Shown: piece by piece, positions 43,123 through 56,137 of the stretch
Layout: every line of letters starts with the position of its first letter
Numbering within the stretch: the first letter of the stretch is position 1
DNA from: Rhynchosporium graminicola
Taxonomy: Eukaryota > Ascomycota > Leotiomycetes > Helotiales > Ploettnerulaceae
NCBI GenBank assembly: GCA_900074885.1
Contig: FJUW01000043.1
Location: forward strand, 124,001 to 188,000
DNA length: 64,000 bases
Direction: 5' to 3'
Made by a program: the position numbers and the translations under genes
The notes under the pieces: generated by a model
What the model saw: the letters and a program-made list of their open reading frames with translations, nothing else
What the model was told of the DNA's origin: nothing
Database searches by the model: none

Positions 43123-46110
43123 ATGGATCAATGGGGACAACCCTACCCTGACCAGGCCGGGTCTTCGAGAAGATATAACGGCAACCCCCCACCATCTCAG
43201 GCGCAGATGGCGCGCGACTATAACGGTAACGCTCAAGCACAAGCCCAACCTCCCGCCGGCTTCACATACGAACAATACCAGGGTGGACAGGGTGGAATAG
43301 GCGCAAATCCCCATTCTTCAACGAACTCTCCACCGGCCACTCCACACATGAGAGATGGAAACGGAGATGTTGCGATGCAAGATGTCAGTGGCATGAAGTA
43401 CCCGATGCGGCCCCTTCATCAACAACATCTCTCTGGCAGCCGACTACCCTCACATCAGGAACCGTCTGCTGCCGCGCAGAGATACTCCCCGATGGAAACA
43501 TTGTCACCCAGCTCGCCATATGGCGCGCCTCCACAAAATCAAAATCAGTATGCCTCGCGCCAGTCGCCTACAAGACCCGGGAGCTATTCTTCACCAAATC
43601 CGTATTACGCCAATCGCCAGCAGCCACAACAATTACCTCCCATTACGCCTTTCTCTTCAACAAATGAGGGATACCCCGTCTCTGCCACCCAGCAATTGAA
43701 TGCTGTCTTTGGCAATGACCCGAAATCCCCTCGGCGGCCCATGCCACAAGCTGCAGGCGGTCCTCCAGGTCGAGGGCCTGTACCCGAATTTACCAAGCTT
43801 CGCTCCGTGACGGACTTGCAACCGAAAATAAATTCTCAGCCAGCTTTTCGGAGGGCGAACCCCGAAGGCGGATTTATAAGTGTAAGCTATATGTTGTCGA
43901 TTTGGATCCCAGCGCTAATTGGTGTTCGTAGCCACTGCAAGCTCTCACCAGTCATCTTCCATCGACATATCGCATCTGTAATCCTAGCTTCAAATATGAA
44001 TCTTCTCGGAATCCGCGTCGGGTTCTCACAAAGCCCAGCAAGGGAACGAAGAATGACGGATTTGACAACGAGGACAGTGACTATATACTTTATGTGAATG
44101 ACATTCTCGGGTCGGAGGAGACTGGTCATAAGTATGTCTCGAGGTCAAGACGTCCGTAATCTCTTTAATTGTGAATGCTAACACAAATCGTAGGAATCGT
44201 TACCTTATCCTCGATGTTCTTGGGCAGGGCACTTTCGGTCAAGTTGTGAAATGTCAAAATTTGAAGACACAGGAGGTTGTTGCAGTGAAGGTTGTCAAGA
44301 ACAGAACAGCGTACTTCAACCAGAGCATGATGGAAGTATCAGTGCTAGACCTGGTAAGACTGCTCTCGTAGAATTTGGGCCTCAGCTAATGTCATTTGTA
44401 GCTTAACACGAAGCTCGACAGACGTGACGATCACCATATTCTCCGACTGAAGGACACCTTCATTCATCGACAGCATCTCTGCTTAGTGTTTGAGCTATTG
44501 AGTGTCAACTTATACGAGTTGATCAAACAAAATCAATTCCGAGGTTTGAGTACGACTCTTGTACGAGTCTTCGCGCAGCAACTCCTCAATGGGCTCAGTC
44601 TTCTCAACAAAGCTCGTCTCATTCATTGCGATCTGAAGCCAGAAAACATCTTGCTCAAGAACTTGGAAAGTCCGATCATCAAGATCATTGATTTTGGTTC
44701 GGCTTGTGACGAGCGCCAGACTGTATACACTTACATCCAGTCCAGATTTTACAGATCACCCGAGGTCCTCCTTGGTTTGCCGTACTCCTCGGCTATTGAC
44801 ATGTGGTCTCTGGGATGTATTGTCGTGGAATTGTTCCTCGGCCTACCGCTTTTCCCTGGTTCATCAGAATACAATCAGGTGTCTCGAATTGTGGAGATGT
44901 TGGGGAACCCACCAAATTGGATGCTTGAGATGGGAAAACAATCTGGGGAATTCTTCGAGAAGAGGCATGATGTCGACGACTACGGAAGGCGGACATATCA
45001 CTTGAAAAGCATGGAACAGTATTCTCGCGAGCATGGGACCAAAGAGCAGCCAAGCAAGAAGTATTTTCAAGCTACGACTTTACCGGAGATCATTCGGTCC
45101 TACGCTATGCCTAGAAAGAGCATGAAGCAAAGCGAAATCGATCGAGGTAAGTAATGTCGTTTCCCTTACTATCTACTGCTCATTAATTCCTTGTAGAAAT
45201 GAATAATCGCGTCGCATTCATCGACTTCGTCCGTGGTTTGCTCAATATCAATCCGCTGGAACGGTGGTCGCCACAACAGGCGAAGCTTCATCCTTTCATA
45301 ACGCAGCAGAAGTATACTGGTCCATTTGTACCGCCGATGAATCTCAAAAATAGCTCCGTCAACCGTTCACCAGCTCCTGGCACACAGCAGCAGCAACAAG
45401 CGGAAGCACTTAGTAAGCAGAGAGCTCAAGCTGCTCAAGCGCAAGTGCAGGCCCAGGTCCATACTGCTCCAGCGCATCCGGCGCAGAATCCATACTCGAG
45501 TGGAGTACCAGCTGGTCCATATCCTCAGGCCAGCCCAGCTCAACACCCTCCAATGTACGCGAGCAACAATATGTACTCGCCAGGTGCTGGTATGCAAGGC
45601 GCTCCGCCACCATACCCTGCTCAGCAGCAGCAGCAGCAACAACCACAGCAGCAGCCACAGCCTGGATCTTACAACCAAATGGGCATGATGCAGCAAGCTC
45701 CTCCCCAAATGGCACCCGCGCAGTATGCACAGGGCCAACCACAGCATCAACAGCAGCAGCAGAGTCAACAGAGTCTTTATGCACAGCAAGCTGCAGTGAG
45801 GTCGGGCCGTCAAAGAGCTACCACCATGGAAGTGCAACAAGGTGGTATACCTGTCGCAATTCAAAGAGTGGCTAGCCATCTTGACCCAACTCAACCGATC
45901 CGGCTTCAACCTAGCCCTGCATACTACCCACCACCTCCCGAGGGTGCGGGTGGTGAAAACCCAGGTAGTGCACGGAGACGAGGAAGTAGAGCTGCAGGCC
46001 AACCGGGACAACCAGGACAACAAGGGCAAAGGAGCAACAGAGACTTCATTCGAAACTTGGAAGACCGCACTCTTGAGGAGGGTTTTATGGGGCAAACACA
46101 GTGGCATTGA
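43123..46110 (+). CDS. YAK1: DYRK-family protein kinase Yak1
   Basis: Stress and nutrient-responsive kinase acting opposite PKA. Five exons: 43123-43881, 43932-44131, 44194-44353, 44402-45146 and 45197-46110; 925 residues with consistent phases. The N-terminal ~320 residues are Gln/Pro/Ser-rich. The kinase domain starts at RYLILDVLGQGTFGQVV (322 on). Landmarks: VAVKVVK (Lys352), HCDLKPEN (448-455), DFGS (470-473), and the activation loop VYTYIQSRFYRSPE with the autophosphorylated tyrosine expected at Tyr484. The C-terminal tail is poly-Gln (45390-45780) with many QQQ runs. ATG at 43123 (MDQWGQPYPDQ) was preferred to the upstream in-frame ATG at 43012 because the intervening residues do not look like the family. 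Convergent with the RRM gene downstream. Confidence 0.95.
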
Positions 46111-47079
46111 GCATTAGATGCTTCCTTGTAACCCCTATGGCGAGTAGTCGTCACGTGCCAGTTGAACTCTTGCCTCTGCAACATCGAATCAGATGACATT
46201 CATGGAGTTGCTGGCAATGTTAGCTGATCGTGCGCTGCGCATACATTTGCTATGAGTTGCTCTGTCTGGCATCATGGTCCGTAAGCGGGCCGGAGACAGA
46301 TTCCTCTTAATGCTTGAGACGAAGGATTGGTTTTATATAGCCCGTAGGTCTTGGCGTGGGTTGTACACAAGGGGGGACGGGTTGGTAATGATGGTCCGAG
46401 TCTGGATGCAGTTTGGAGACTGCGGGATTGTGAATGGCGGCGGACAATTGTTAGGCCAAACAAGCTCATTTGCCAATGAATGATGTTGATGGGCTCAAGA
46501 ATAATGGGATGGGAGAGTCATAGTTTTCATCATGTAATTTACACAACGAGAGATTGCATGCAAGCTTGCAGGACGCTGAGCTGAATGAGCAAGCCAGAGA
46601 TCGAAGGGAACCGAGAGCGCTGAAATCCTGCTCGGTTAGGGCTCATAACTCATCGTTCACTGAAAATTGGATAATTTGGACTCTGCTACCAAACGTGATT
46701 CCCGTCGTGATTCTGTTGCCGCCTTGCAAATGTGTTTTTTTTTTGAATTGCCAGTCGCACGTCACAACAGCACGATCTTTGTCAAATTACTGGAAATGGA
46801 GCAAAATTCTGGTAGATTTTGTGATTATACCGCTCCGATACTATGCTTACAGTAGTGTGATCTAATTCCATACATTATGGGCGAAATTGTCGCTCAGGGA
46901 CGCCGCGGAATGAGATGCCCGTGAGGTCCTGTTGGTGCCCTCCAAATAAGAAGGCATATGCGTATAATCCTGTGCAAAGTTTGGCCCGTCCCCACCAGGC
47001 TATTCTTCTCAGGGAAAAATTGGCGAGTCATCCTTATATAACGCTCGATGGTGGTTTTTGTGTTTGTTCGGCATGAATT
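46111..47079. other. Convergent 3' flanks of YAK1 and RRM gene
   Basis: Open frames at 46274-46483 and 46554-46865 show no motif. Presumably holds the two 3' UTRs. A run of about 11 T lies near 46740. Confidence 0.5.
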
Positions 47080-48334
47080 TCATCGGTAGGACCGATTCCT
47101 ATCTGCTCGGCCACCGTGATCTCTGTTGTTGTTCACGCCTCGACCACGACTTGATAGGAGGCCATCACTGTATAGACCTCTGTTTTCTACTTCGTCGGTG
47201 TCCATACGATCATCATCATTGAAGCCATAGGTGCCATCCACCACGTCTTCCCCGCGGCTGTGATCTCGTCTCCGCTCGCGACTGCGTTCTCTTGGTGGGT
47301 ATCGATCTGCGACGTTGTAGCCAGAGCGCGTCTCCGCAGCTGGGTTTCTGTCTGCGCGTGGACCTTGAGGTGTGTTAGATCTTGGTGCCGGAGTGGTTGC
47401 TGCTGCTGCTGTTGTGGGCTTCATGTTGGTGGGGAGGGGGCCGGATATGTGGTAGACTTGAAGGAGATGACCATCGGCCTAGGATCCAAGATTAGTAATC
47501 TAATTGAGTACGTTTTTGCACATGATCTTACATTTTGGCCATTGAATGTGTCGACCACGTTATCAGCGCCCTCCTTAGTCTCAAAGACAAGCTCCGCAAT
47601 GACTTTCGGTTGCTCAGCGATAACCCGACAGCTCAGTACGGTTCCTCCAACGGGCGTCATGGCGCTCTCGACATCAGCTGCAGTCGTACCAAGCGCCAGG
47701 TTCTTGATCATGACCATCGAGGGCCCGGCGAGTCCACGTATATTGATACCAGGGCCAGGTTTCGCCTTTCCAACAATACTGAATTGGCCGTTGAGGGATG
47801 GCGACGAGGCTGAAGCATGGAGAGCAGTATACACCCGTTCGTTGCGATTCTTATGCGCCGCCGCGGCTCTGGGACCATAGGGAGGACCTGCGGTAAGTTT
47901 TGAGGCAGGAGCATTGTTGATGTTGTGAAGGTCGTGCGTCCATTCTGCATTTACATTTCCGGCTGGCCGTGGAGTTGATCTTAATGCGGCTGGCCGTGTT
48001 GAGCTCGAGATGGTTCGCTGTTCACAATCAGACGTGTATTTTCATAGTCTGCTTTCCAGCAAGACTGTACCTTTACTACGCCTCCCCGAAGAGGACCAAT
48101 CCTACTCGCGAGAGATGGTACCCCTGCCGGCTTATTGTCCTGTTTGTTCATTCCACCAGGCGCACTTGCTCTACGGTTCCCAAAGATTTCCTTTGCGAGG
48201 TTCTCATTCCGACGACGTTCACGCTCTGTATATATAGTCAGTGACTAGATTCGCAGTTGTAACGCAACAAGACGAAGCTTTGTACCTTGGCTGATCATCG
48301 CGTTGAGATCCAGGGCTGCTTTGCTTGGGGCCAT
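47080..48334 (-). CDS. RRM-domain RNA-binding protein
   Basis: Four exons on the minus strand: 48334-48286, 48225-48071, 48017-47532 and 47478-47080; 362 residues with consistent phases. The start MAPSKAALDLNAMISQ leads into an Arg/Glu-rich stretch (ERERRRNENLAKEIFGNRRA). A central RRM has SMVMIKNLALGTTAADVES (RNP2 region), ISCRVI-like beta strands, VIAELVFETKEGADNVV (RNP1 region) and FNGQNADGHLLQVYHIS at the third intron. The tail is Arg/Asp/Ser-rich (RERSRERRRDHSRGED) and ends RADRNRSYR. The overall form resembles Yra1/Mlo3 (ALY/REF) mRNA export adaptors, but the RRM is diverged, so only the general class is called. Divergent from the next gene, 575 bp away. Confidence 0.85.
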
Positions 48335-48909
48335 GATTGCTATAAGTCAGTAAGAAACACGTCAGTGATCTGCGCATGTATCTAAGAAATCACAATTCAG
48401 TTCTGTTAGCAGGGCCGTGGGGTTGTCGCAGAAATGTATTCAAGATGGAGATGGATGTCGGGTCTGGATCAAAGTGGAGGGCATTCGCGGTCCATCCCTG
48501 GAGTACGCGCTGGCAGAAAAGGCGTCCAGGTTCACACGAGTGTTGATTGGCTACGCTTAGATCCCTGTCATTGTGTACTTTGGTAGGGGCGATTGACCAT
48601 TTCCTCGAACGAGGCAGGAGCCGAGATGCATGGAGCCTTTTGTTTACTTTCCAGGCTGGTCCTCCCTCCATTTTTCTGAGCAGATATTTCCATCCCTCTT
48701 TCACAACCAAAACACCAGATCTTCTCCTACCACTTCTTCCTAGGATGAGGACCTTTTGGTTATAGTAAGTTTCTTGTCTATGTTAATCTTCGTCTCATTG
48801 GAGGCAAAAAATCCACCGTCTGCAGAACTACGATGAATTTGTTGTCTCTGGATCGTTTTTGCTCAAGGACCTTCACTAACCACAATTTACGACAGGATCG
48901 AAAATCAAT
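48335..48909. promoter_or_regulatory. Divergent promoter region, RRM gene and 48910 gene
   Basis: 575 bp between two start codons on opposite strands. No TATA-like element stands out; a TTTCTTGTCTA/CTAACC intron-like signal near 48765-48880 could mean a spliced 5' leader of the plus-strand gene. Confidence 0.4.
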
Positions 48910-51900
48910 ATGGATCCAACATCGTCTAGTCCGACCTTAGGGGTCGAATTTGGTCTACTACCTCATACCCCAGCGTCCAGTCGTAGTAAGAAGGGTCGTT
49001 CACCTAATACCAAAGAAAACACTCAATCGGGTGGATCTCTGCATAAACGTTTTCTCAACACCATCCGGGGTAGATCCCGCAGTCCGAAGTGCGCTTCAGA
49101 GGATGACAGTCCAGGTGCCAAACCGGTCAGGCGTAGGAAGTCAATCGTGGACCTTCTCAACTTTTCTTCACGCGAGTCTCGCGATGAAAGATCTACTCAA
49201 GCCACGGAGCAAAAGTTGAATGCGGATATTAATAACGACAAGGAGGAAATTACCAGTAATAATAGACCACTGCGAGTAATAGCCCACGTTGACGTGAATT
49301 AGATATTTTCTGGGAACCGCCAAAGAGACGCAGGAGTCTCGGAAACCTTCTAAATCCGGCAAATATTCTGGGAACTGTCACCAACAGAGTTTCTCTTAGG
49401 TCGAAATCCCCTCGAAAGCTATTCACAAAGGAGGATATCTGGGTTATCCGAAATACAAAGGTTCCGGAGCACAAACAGTCCGAGGCGAGCAATGAGGTGT
49501 TGAAACATCACAATGAAGCTCCTAAAACCGACCAACACGGGGACGGACCTTTCATTCTCACGCTGGCAGAAGGTAGCGAGACTGACATTGATCTGTTCGA
49601 GTCTCGGTTAGCTCGTATACTTGATAGTAAGTCTTCCCATAACTTCACGACTGACTCGCTTCCTGACACAGTCTAGGCATCGCCGTCGATGATCTGGAGA
49701 CCATTAGTAGTTGTAAGTCCGACAAATTATCTTTGAAGATGCTTCAAGCTGCTTGTAGTAAATTATCAGGGAACGAAGATGATGATGACAAGATCCGTTC
49801 ATGTTCGCCAAACTCACTACGACCTGTTCACATTCTTCCACGCGACGGGGCTGCAAGTACATCCCATTCTGGTATATTGGTCGCTGTCAATGTCCCTCGA
49901 GAGATGAGGGTTCATTTCGAGGAACAGAATTGCTCGGAAGAGAAGCGTCCGAACACTCCTGACTCTTATCTTCGGTTGCTTATTGAAGCGAGCGGTGAGC
50001 CATTATATTACGAGCAGCTTCGATCCTCAAGCTCATCTGTGGGACTGACCGAAAGCTCTGCCGTCTCGTGCTACGACGAAGGAAATGCTGACTCAATGCA
50101 CGGGTGAGACACAACTAGTGGTCTAAAAGATGACAAGGCTGATGTGGCGTCTCAGTAGTGCAATTCAGCAGCTCCTAGACGCGGAAGAAGCTGATGCCTC
50201 AAGTGAGCAACGCTCTGCCAGTCCAGAACTATGCGATCATCAACCTGAGATGAGAAACACCACTCCAGGTTCTCAATCTGATGAAGAGGGCACAAGACAG
50301 GACTTGCTCGATTCCAGGCCCATTATCACTGTTCGGGAGGTCAGCTCAGCTTCGACGTTGATAGATCTCGATCCGGAGTTCAATCAACGACAAGTAGAGA
50401 GAGCTATAAGATATGCAGATCTTGAATTGCCTAACAAGCCGGACTGGAAATGTATTCAAGCGGAAATTGATCGCAACATCGCGTTGACCGTGGCAAAAAT
50501 GACTCGAAACTATCATTCTGCGTGCAAGAAAACCATGGCTCTTAGTCCAGCGGAAGAAACAACTCAAGCTCAGGCTGAGATGGATTTCAACATCAGATGC
50601 TGTGGAAGTAGATTCGGATTCGATCAAGAGGAAGCCTGGGATTCTGTAATGACGGGAAAACGCCTATTGCTTCAGGTATACTCTTGAAATGTGTACATTT
50701 CTGCTGTGCTGACTACCGCAGGGTGAGAGCTATGATGAAACAGGCATGATCAAGTTGAATGACGCTACACGGATTGGTACGCCTGTGAACGAAATATCAC
50801 TTCTCGACTTCCATGACCTTTACACGGTGTCTGGAGGTAGCAGCGGTGTTGCGCTGAATTCGTTTTCATGCACCCCATCAAAACATCTTCGTACCCCATC
50901 CGTCGATCAAGTATTGCAGGATTCTTCAGTGCTTCGATCACCCCTCGACCCATTTTATGCGACCCGGAAGTGTGACAACCTAGACTTCCCACTTAGTCTT
51001 GACTCAGAAGTTGACTTTAGCCCTGCGTACGAACGATTCTTGCGTAGAACATTTAGTGTCATCGACCCAGTACCGTCCAGCTATTTGGTCTGTGAGACAA
51101 TGTTACAGCCAGAACCTCACGTCACCCGAACCTCGCTGCCAGGAGCTGTAAAGAGTGGTCAATTCAAGAGCACTACATTTCAGGTTCGGTATCCAAGCAC
51201 GGTGAATCTGCATCACCACACAGAGTCTTTCTCATCAATGAATGATGTCATACAAGGGTTATGTGATTATAAATTAGGAGATCTTGCCAATTTCTTTGTC
51301 TACGACGAGAAACTTCGTATTGTCGATGCACACTCAATCGATTCTCCAGTACCAAGTCCGGCGGAGTTGATGAGAAAGGGTCTCCAGCTATGTTGGATCC
51401 CTCATATGTTCAATGCTATGGCGATGAAAACAAGTGACCATGACTCAGCCAAGAGTGGGATTCTGTCTACCACTTGTGGCAGTATCCATGGAGACGTCGG
51501 GATTGAGGAGATAGACCCCTTGGATCGGCCGATTTTTGGTCAGAGCGACCAGGGAGGGAGACAAAACCCCTCCGAGGTATCGATCCCTTACAAAAGTGGC
51601 AACCCTGTACCCGGATCACCTTCGGTGTTCAGCGCCAGATTCTTTTTAGCAGACCAGCAAGATAGCGATTTCTCAGGAGCTTCCTCTGTTGCTGATCACT
51701 CGTCTGCCTTGGGAGCCCTTCGGACCGTGGCTGTCGAGGAACATCTTCTTTCTTCATTAGATTATGACGATGAAGTTCAGCCTACTAAAACATGGGTAGA
51801 ACTCGCTAGGGAAGCAAAGACGTCCAATTTATTTCAAGATCCCTCGTCAAATGAGGATGATGAGAAAGCTTCATCAGAATACAGTCCACTTGCCATGCCT

Positions 51901-53154
51901 TCTTTTGACGAACTAGAGATGTGGTCGAGCCAGGCCGAGAAAGAAAGGAGGGTCACAAAGGGGAGGATGTTGAGAATCAATCATGGCTACGCTATCTGCG
52001 TGGGTGATGGTCAGCTCGCTAGTCTGGAGTCGTCCGTTGATTCAGATTCCGGATCTGATGGCTTGCAAGACGAGACGAAGGAGAGCACTGGTGTTAGAAA
52101 GTCGCTTGCGGAAGTCGGTCACCTCGAATCCTTCATTCGGCCACATACAGTTGAACCTCCAAACGACTCTCATCCTTGCAAGGACGACATGCACTGTATT
52201 TCAATTGAATTTGCAGCCCCAGAAGAAGTAGAAGATGAGCAGCACCCGAGGCAAAACTCAGTTTCTATCAAATCAGCTGCTAGCTACGCCTCGGGCTTTC
52301 ATTTCACTGCCGTTCAAGAACACATGATGAGAGAAAGTAAGAACTCTGATCGAGGATCTGACTCATCACATTGTGATGAAGAAAATATAGAGGATCTATA
52401 TGAAGCTGTTGATTACAATGGTGCCGATAACGATCTGTATTCTTCTGACGAGAAAGCTGCCGTATCACACCTGGACCGAATCGCAAAGGCAGAAGGAGCT
52501 GAAGACAGTCGGATCTTCCCACTCTCAAAGCATAGCCGCCATCCTATCGATTTGTCTTACAAAAACGTCCTGGAATTGACAGAGTGTAACGATTTGAAGC
52601 ATCCTACCTTGGACTTCACGACTAAGAGAAATACTAGCTACAACGCTACAAAGGAACTTGAGAAAACTGCAGTACCCAGAGGCGAGATTACCTTCGAGCA
52701 TCTGAATCTCCGACCTGTTGGAAAAGCGGCCAAGCTCATTCCACCAGCGAAGAAAGGCAAGTCCAAAGTCGGTTCTCTTGTAAACATGTTTCAAGATCAC
52801 GGTTTGATGCCCGAAAAGAGCCGGGGAAACCTTCCGATTTCTAGCATTGCACCAGCATTCAGCCGCCAAACAACTCAATACAGAGACCACAGAGGAGAAT
52901 CGTCCGAGGCCAGTGCAGATTCCAGCACGGTGCGAGGGGTCTCTGCCACGCTGCCGATGAATCTACTTTCTGTCTCACAACGAACGAATCGCGTAGTATC
53001 ACCATACTCGACATTTGAACGACCCCATTCGAGTGCCAGTGATATCGATACAGAAGCGAGTATCCCATTCGGGGAGGTTTTGAGGAGAACCAAGAAGCAC
53101 GGAGAAAGTGAGGATGAAGAGACCTCAGTTCGCGAGGCAGAGTTGTACGGATAA
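48910..53154 (+). CDS. Large protein of unknown function (1349 residues)
   Basis: Not recognised. Five exons: 48910-49255, 49303-49626, 49677-50103, 50156-50675 and 50722-53154, with introns of only 46-52 nt. All four junctions keep phase (1, 1, 2, 0) and the total is 1350 codons. The protein is Ser/Glu/Asp-rich and mostly looks disordered. It has basic patches early (SRSKKGRSP, GRSRSPKC, KPVRRRKSIVDLL), a more structured-looking segment around residues 395-535 (FNQRQVERAIRYADLELPNK, then CKKTMALSPAEE), and acidic Ser-rich stretches later. No membrane segment, signal peptide or enzyme motif seen. The RRKSIVD and RTKK-type sites could be kinase targets. Possibly a cytoskeletal or septum-related scaffold, but that is a guess. 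Confidence 0.8.
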
Positions 53155-53522
53155 GTAAGTAACCACGATTTGATGGACTACTGAGTGACTGGCATCATTA
53201 TTTACGATTGATCGATCAAGAGGTCTTGATCACTGGAGAGCATAGATATTGTATACGACGAGCATCGTTATGTGCGAGTATGGCGTGATTAATTGTGGAA
53301 ACGACGGGGTCAATCCCAGTATTAGTTATCAATGACTAGGTCAAGTCTGTAGAGCAGAGAATACAACATTACATTTCCCAGATGCTCCCAACGCCGCGAC
53401 AACGATGATGTACAGTACCCAATGGATATAATATGGTACAAAAGGGAACTGCTCTAGCCGATCATATACAGGTTGAAAGAGGATATCTGACAAAATTCGA
53501 GAAGGAGAACACTAGCAACATC
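53155..53522. other. Convergent 3' flanks
   Basis: 368 bp between the stop codons of the unknown 1349-residue gene and the PPR gene; nothing else seen. Confidence 0.5.
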
Positions 53523-55778
53523 TCAAACACCAGCTGCCATCCAAGTTTTCATTGGGCCAAATCCATGGCTAGTTTTGTTTATCGACGCACTCTCTTCTGA
53601 GCGAGACCGAACTCCATCAGGGCCTCTCCTGTTCTTATACCCGCCTGATGAGCTCGTCGCACCACCCCTGTGATGCTGGTTTCTTGTGATAAAAGCAGAG
53701 AGGACTTTACGCTGCTCAGTCAGATGTCCATGTCTCTCCCTCGGCACCAAAGCTCTGTTTGTCAACAAATCGTAAGCGCGTATCATGCCACGAGCAAGTT
53801 CTATAGTCCCCTCAATGACTTGTGGAGTCCTAGATCCCGAATCCCTACTCGTAAACTGCATCGCTGCTTTTAGGTTGATGAAATGCGGAGACAGTCTCGA
53901 AAGCGCGAGCAGGATTTGCAACCCCTGCGCATTTGGGACCTCTTTTTTTGCTGGGCAATCGATGGCTACGGAGAGATAATGTTCTAGAGATGCGACGTCG
54001 GGTTGAGGCAGGCATTTCGCCATTAAGTCAAGGACTTTTTCGGCATTGGAGAAGGAATTGGGGTTGCGCTTGTCGCGGGCGCAGGTTGACATTGCGAGGC
54101 GGAATGTTTTGATTTCGATGTCGTGTTTGGACATCAGGGAGAGGATCTCGATCATTTCGGTGCTGGCTCGGAAGACGCGCAGGATGCGCAGATATGCGTG
54201 GTAGTTGTCACTGTCGGGTTGGACGAGGTAGGTTTTCGTAAAGATGTTCCAGTAGGCGGTAGCGGGGGCTTTGAGATGTAGGTCCAGGCATACTTGGAGG
54301 ATAAGAGAGAGGGAATTCTGTCCTGGTTTGGCATACATCGCTATGCCATCTTCTTTCGTCACTGGTGCTTCGACAACCTCGAAGTGCGCATTGGATGCAG
54401 AATCTGTTTCCTGACTATCTTCGTTCAACGTAGGCTCTGGTGTTGCTTGAGACGGCTGGAATGCCTGCGTCGCCTCCTGTTGCTTCGCTGGCTCGATACG
54501 AGCACGTTCTTTGGTGCCAAATTTTGGGACCTGGCGTGGGATATTCATAGTTTGCTCCACCAGAGAGAAAACATCATCTTGGTCATCCTCCTGGCCAGCC
54601 ATCAAGAGTCGCCCCATTGTGGCGACCAGCTCTTCATCTATCCACATGTCTCCCTTTCGCCATCTGCTTACAATGTCCGCCCAGACGTCCCTAGATCGTG
54701 TGATGTTCTGGCGGATGCGAGCCCTCTTCTCCATTGGGCTCAGATCAGATCGTGCAGCACCGACGGCATTCATCCGAAGTGCATTGAGTATAATCGTGAA
54801 GCTCAGGTTGTTGGGCGCTGTGAGGCCATGTCGGGCGAACTGGCCGGCAATTCCAAACAGAGCGTCCATGTTGTCGGCCCGCGCACACATTTTTAGAACA
54901 CAGTTCATGTGTATTGCGTTTGGCTTGATTTTCGACTTTTCATCAAGCATTGAGTTGTAGATATCCAGGACTTTCGGAAGTGCATGAGTAGAATCTGGGT
55001 GCTCCGCGCAGCCTCTGAAGATTATCGTATATGTGTATGCATCGGGTGCTTGTGCACGCTTTTTCATCTTTCAACCTACTTAGCATAGTCAACTGGAAAG
55101 AAAAAGCTCTTGTCTACACACCTCATTGTATGTTGATATAGCAGCATTCATCCTCCCCTTGGTCAATTGCCACTCGACCAAGTGATTCCAACTAACCACG
55201 CACATGGTCGTCTTGCTAGCTGCCCGTACAACCTCTTGTGCAACTTCAAATTCCTCTCTCCGCAATGTCTGCCGTACATAGTCCGCAAGTTTCAAAGGAT
55301 CGTTCAGATATTTGAGATGCTTTCTGATTTCGAAATCGGTACGTTCCACCCGCACTCCCTTCTTGGAGACAGGTCGAATACCTCTCGAGTCCAGCCATTT
55401 TCTCCTCTCAATAACTCTTGCAGATGCGACATTGCTTGCACTAGGTGCATGTTCAATCCTGATAGCAAGATTGTTTCCAAAACCGGGAGTTGAAGTCCTT
55501 GGAGCTCGAATGTCTCTGTTCGAAGGAGGGTCTCGAGAGTCAGTTCGCCTTGAGTCATTTCCAGCCGGAAACCTGCTATTTTTGTTGTCCTTTTCAGATC
55601 TGATCCGACTTGCTTCTTGTCCCGCGCTACTTCGTTCGTATGAAGTGCCAGTATAGCTTCGTCGCAAGGGTATTTTATTGTGGCTTGTAAGTGTGGGTCG
55701 AACCGAAGAAGTGAGGAGAGCGGATTCTCCGATTATATATTGCAGGCAGTGCCTCATACAGCCTTGACATGTGAGCAT
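53523..55778 (-). CDS. Pentatricopeptide repeat protein, probably mitochondrial
   Basis: Two exons, 55778-55122 and 55067-53523, 733 residues. The acceptor used (ending GTTGAAAG) keeps phase 0 and gives NE-MKKRAQAPDAYTYTIIFRGC; the earlier AG at TAAGTAG would put a stop four codons on. The N-terminus (MLTCQGCMRHCLQYIIG, then RRSYTGTSYERSS) is basic and lacks acidic residues early, fitting a mitochondrial presequence. PPR-like helical pairs begin near residue 185 (VVSWNHLVEWQLTKGRMNAA) with the clear motif DAYTYTIIFRGCAE and NAIHMNCVLKMCARADNMDA, LSFTIILNALRMN. The C-terminus is Arg/Gly/Ser-rich. PPR proteins of this kind bind organellar RNA or belong to the mitoribosome; the RNA target is unknown. 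Confidence 0.88.
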
Positions 55779-56137
55779 TGTTGTTGTGGATTAAATCGTC
55801 GCAATCGCCTCATGTTGTGAGAATACCTTACTCAGCTAATGTCCTCCTGGAGCCTCTAAACATTTTCCTGGATGAGCGCACGGGCCTGAATTATATCCAC
55901 TTTTATGCGGACTTGGTATTTGCAGGGATGCGCGTGTTCGCGATCGCGGCGCGTAGATGTTGAATCTCGCGTACAGTTGATTTCTCCGAGCCCGTCCCGG
56001 TCCATTGACCCAACCACCAATCTACATGAGTAAACACCCCTCCGAACACTTCTATTCCATCTCTGGTATTATTCACTTCCACTTGCTTACCTTTTTCCAA
56101 GGAATGGTGTTAAACATATCAATTTCACATCTTCAAT
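55779..56137. promoter_or_regulatory. Bidirectional promoter, PPR gene and POL1
   Basis: 359 bp separates the start codons of two divergent genes, so they probably share control sequence. ACGCGT (MCB-like) boxes expected for S-phase genes are not seen as perfect copies; ACGCGC-like and GCGCGT-like sequence occurs near 55928-55955. Confidence 0.55.
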
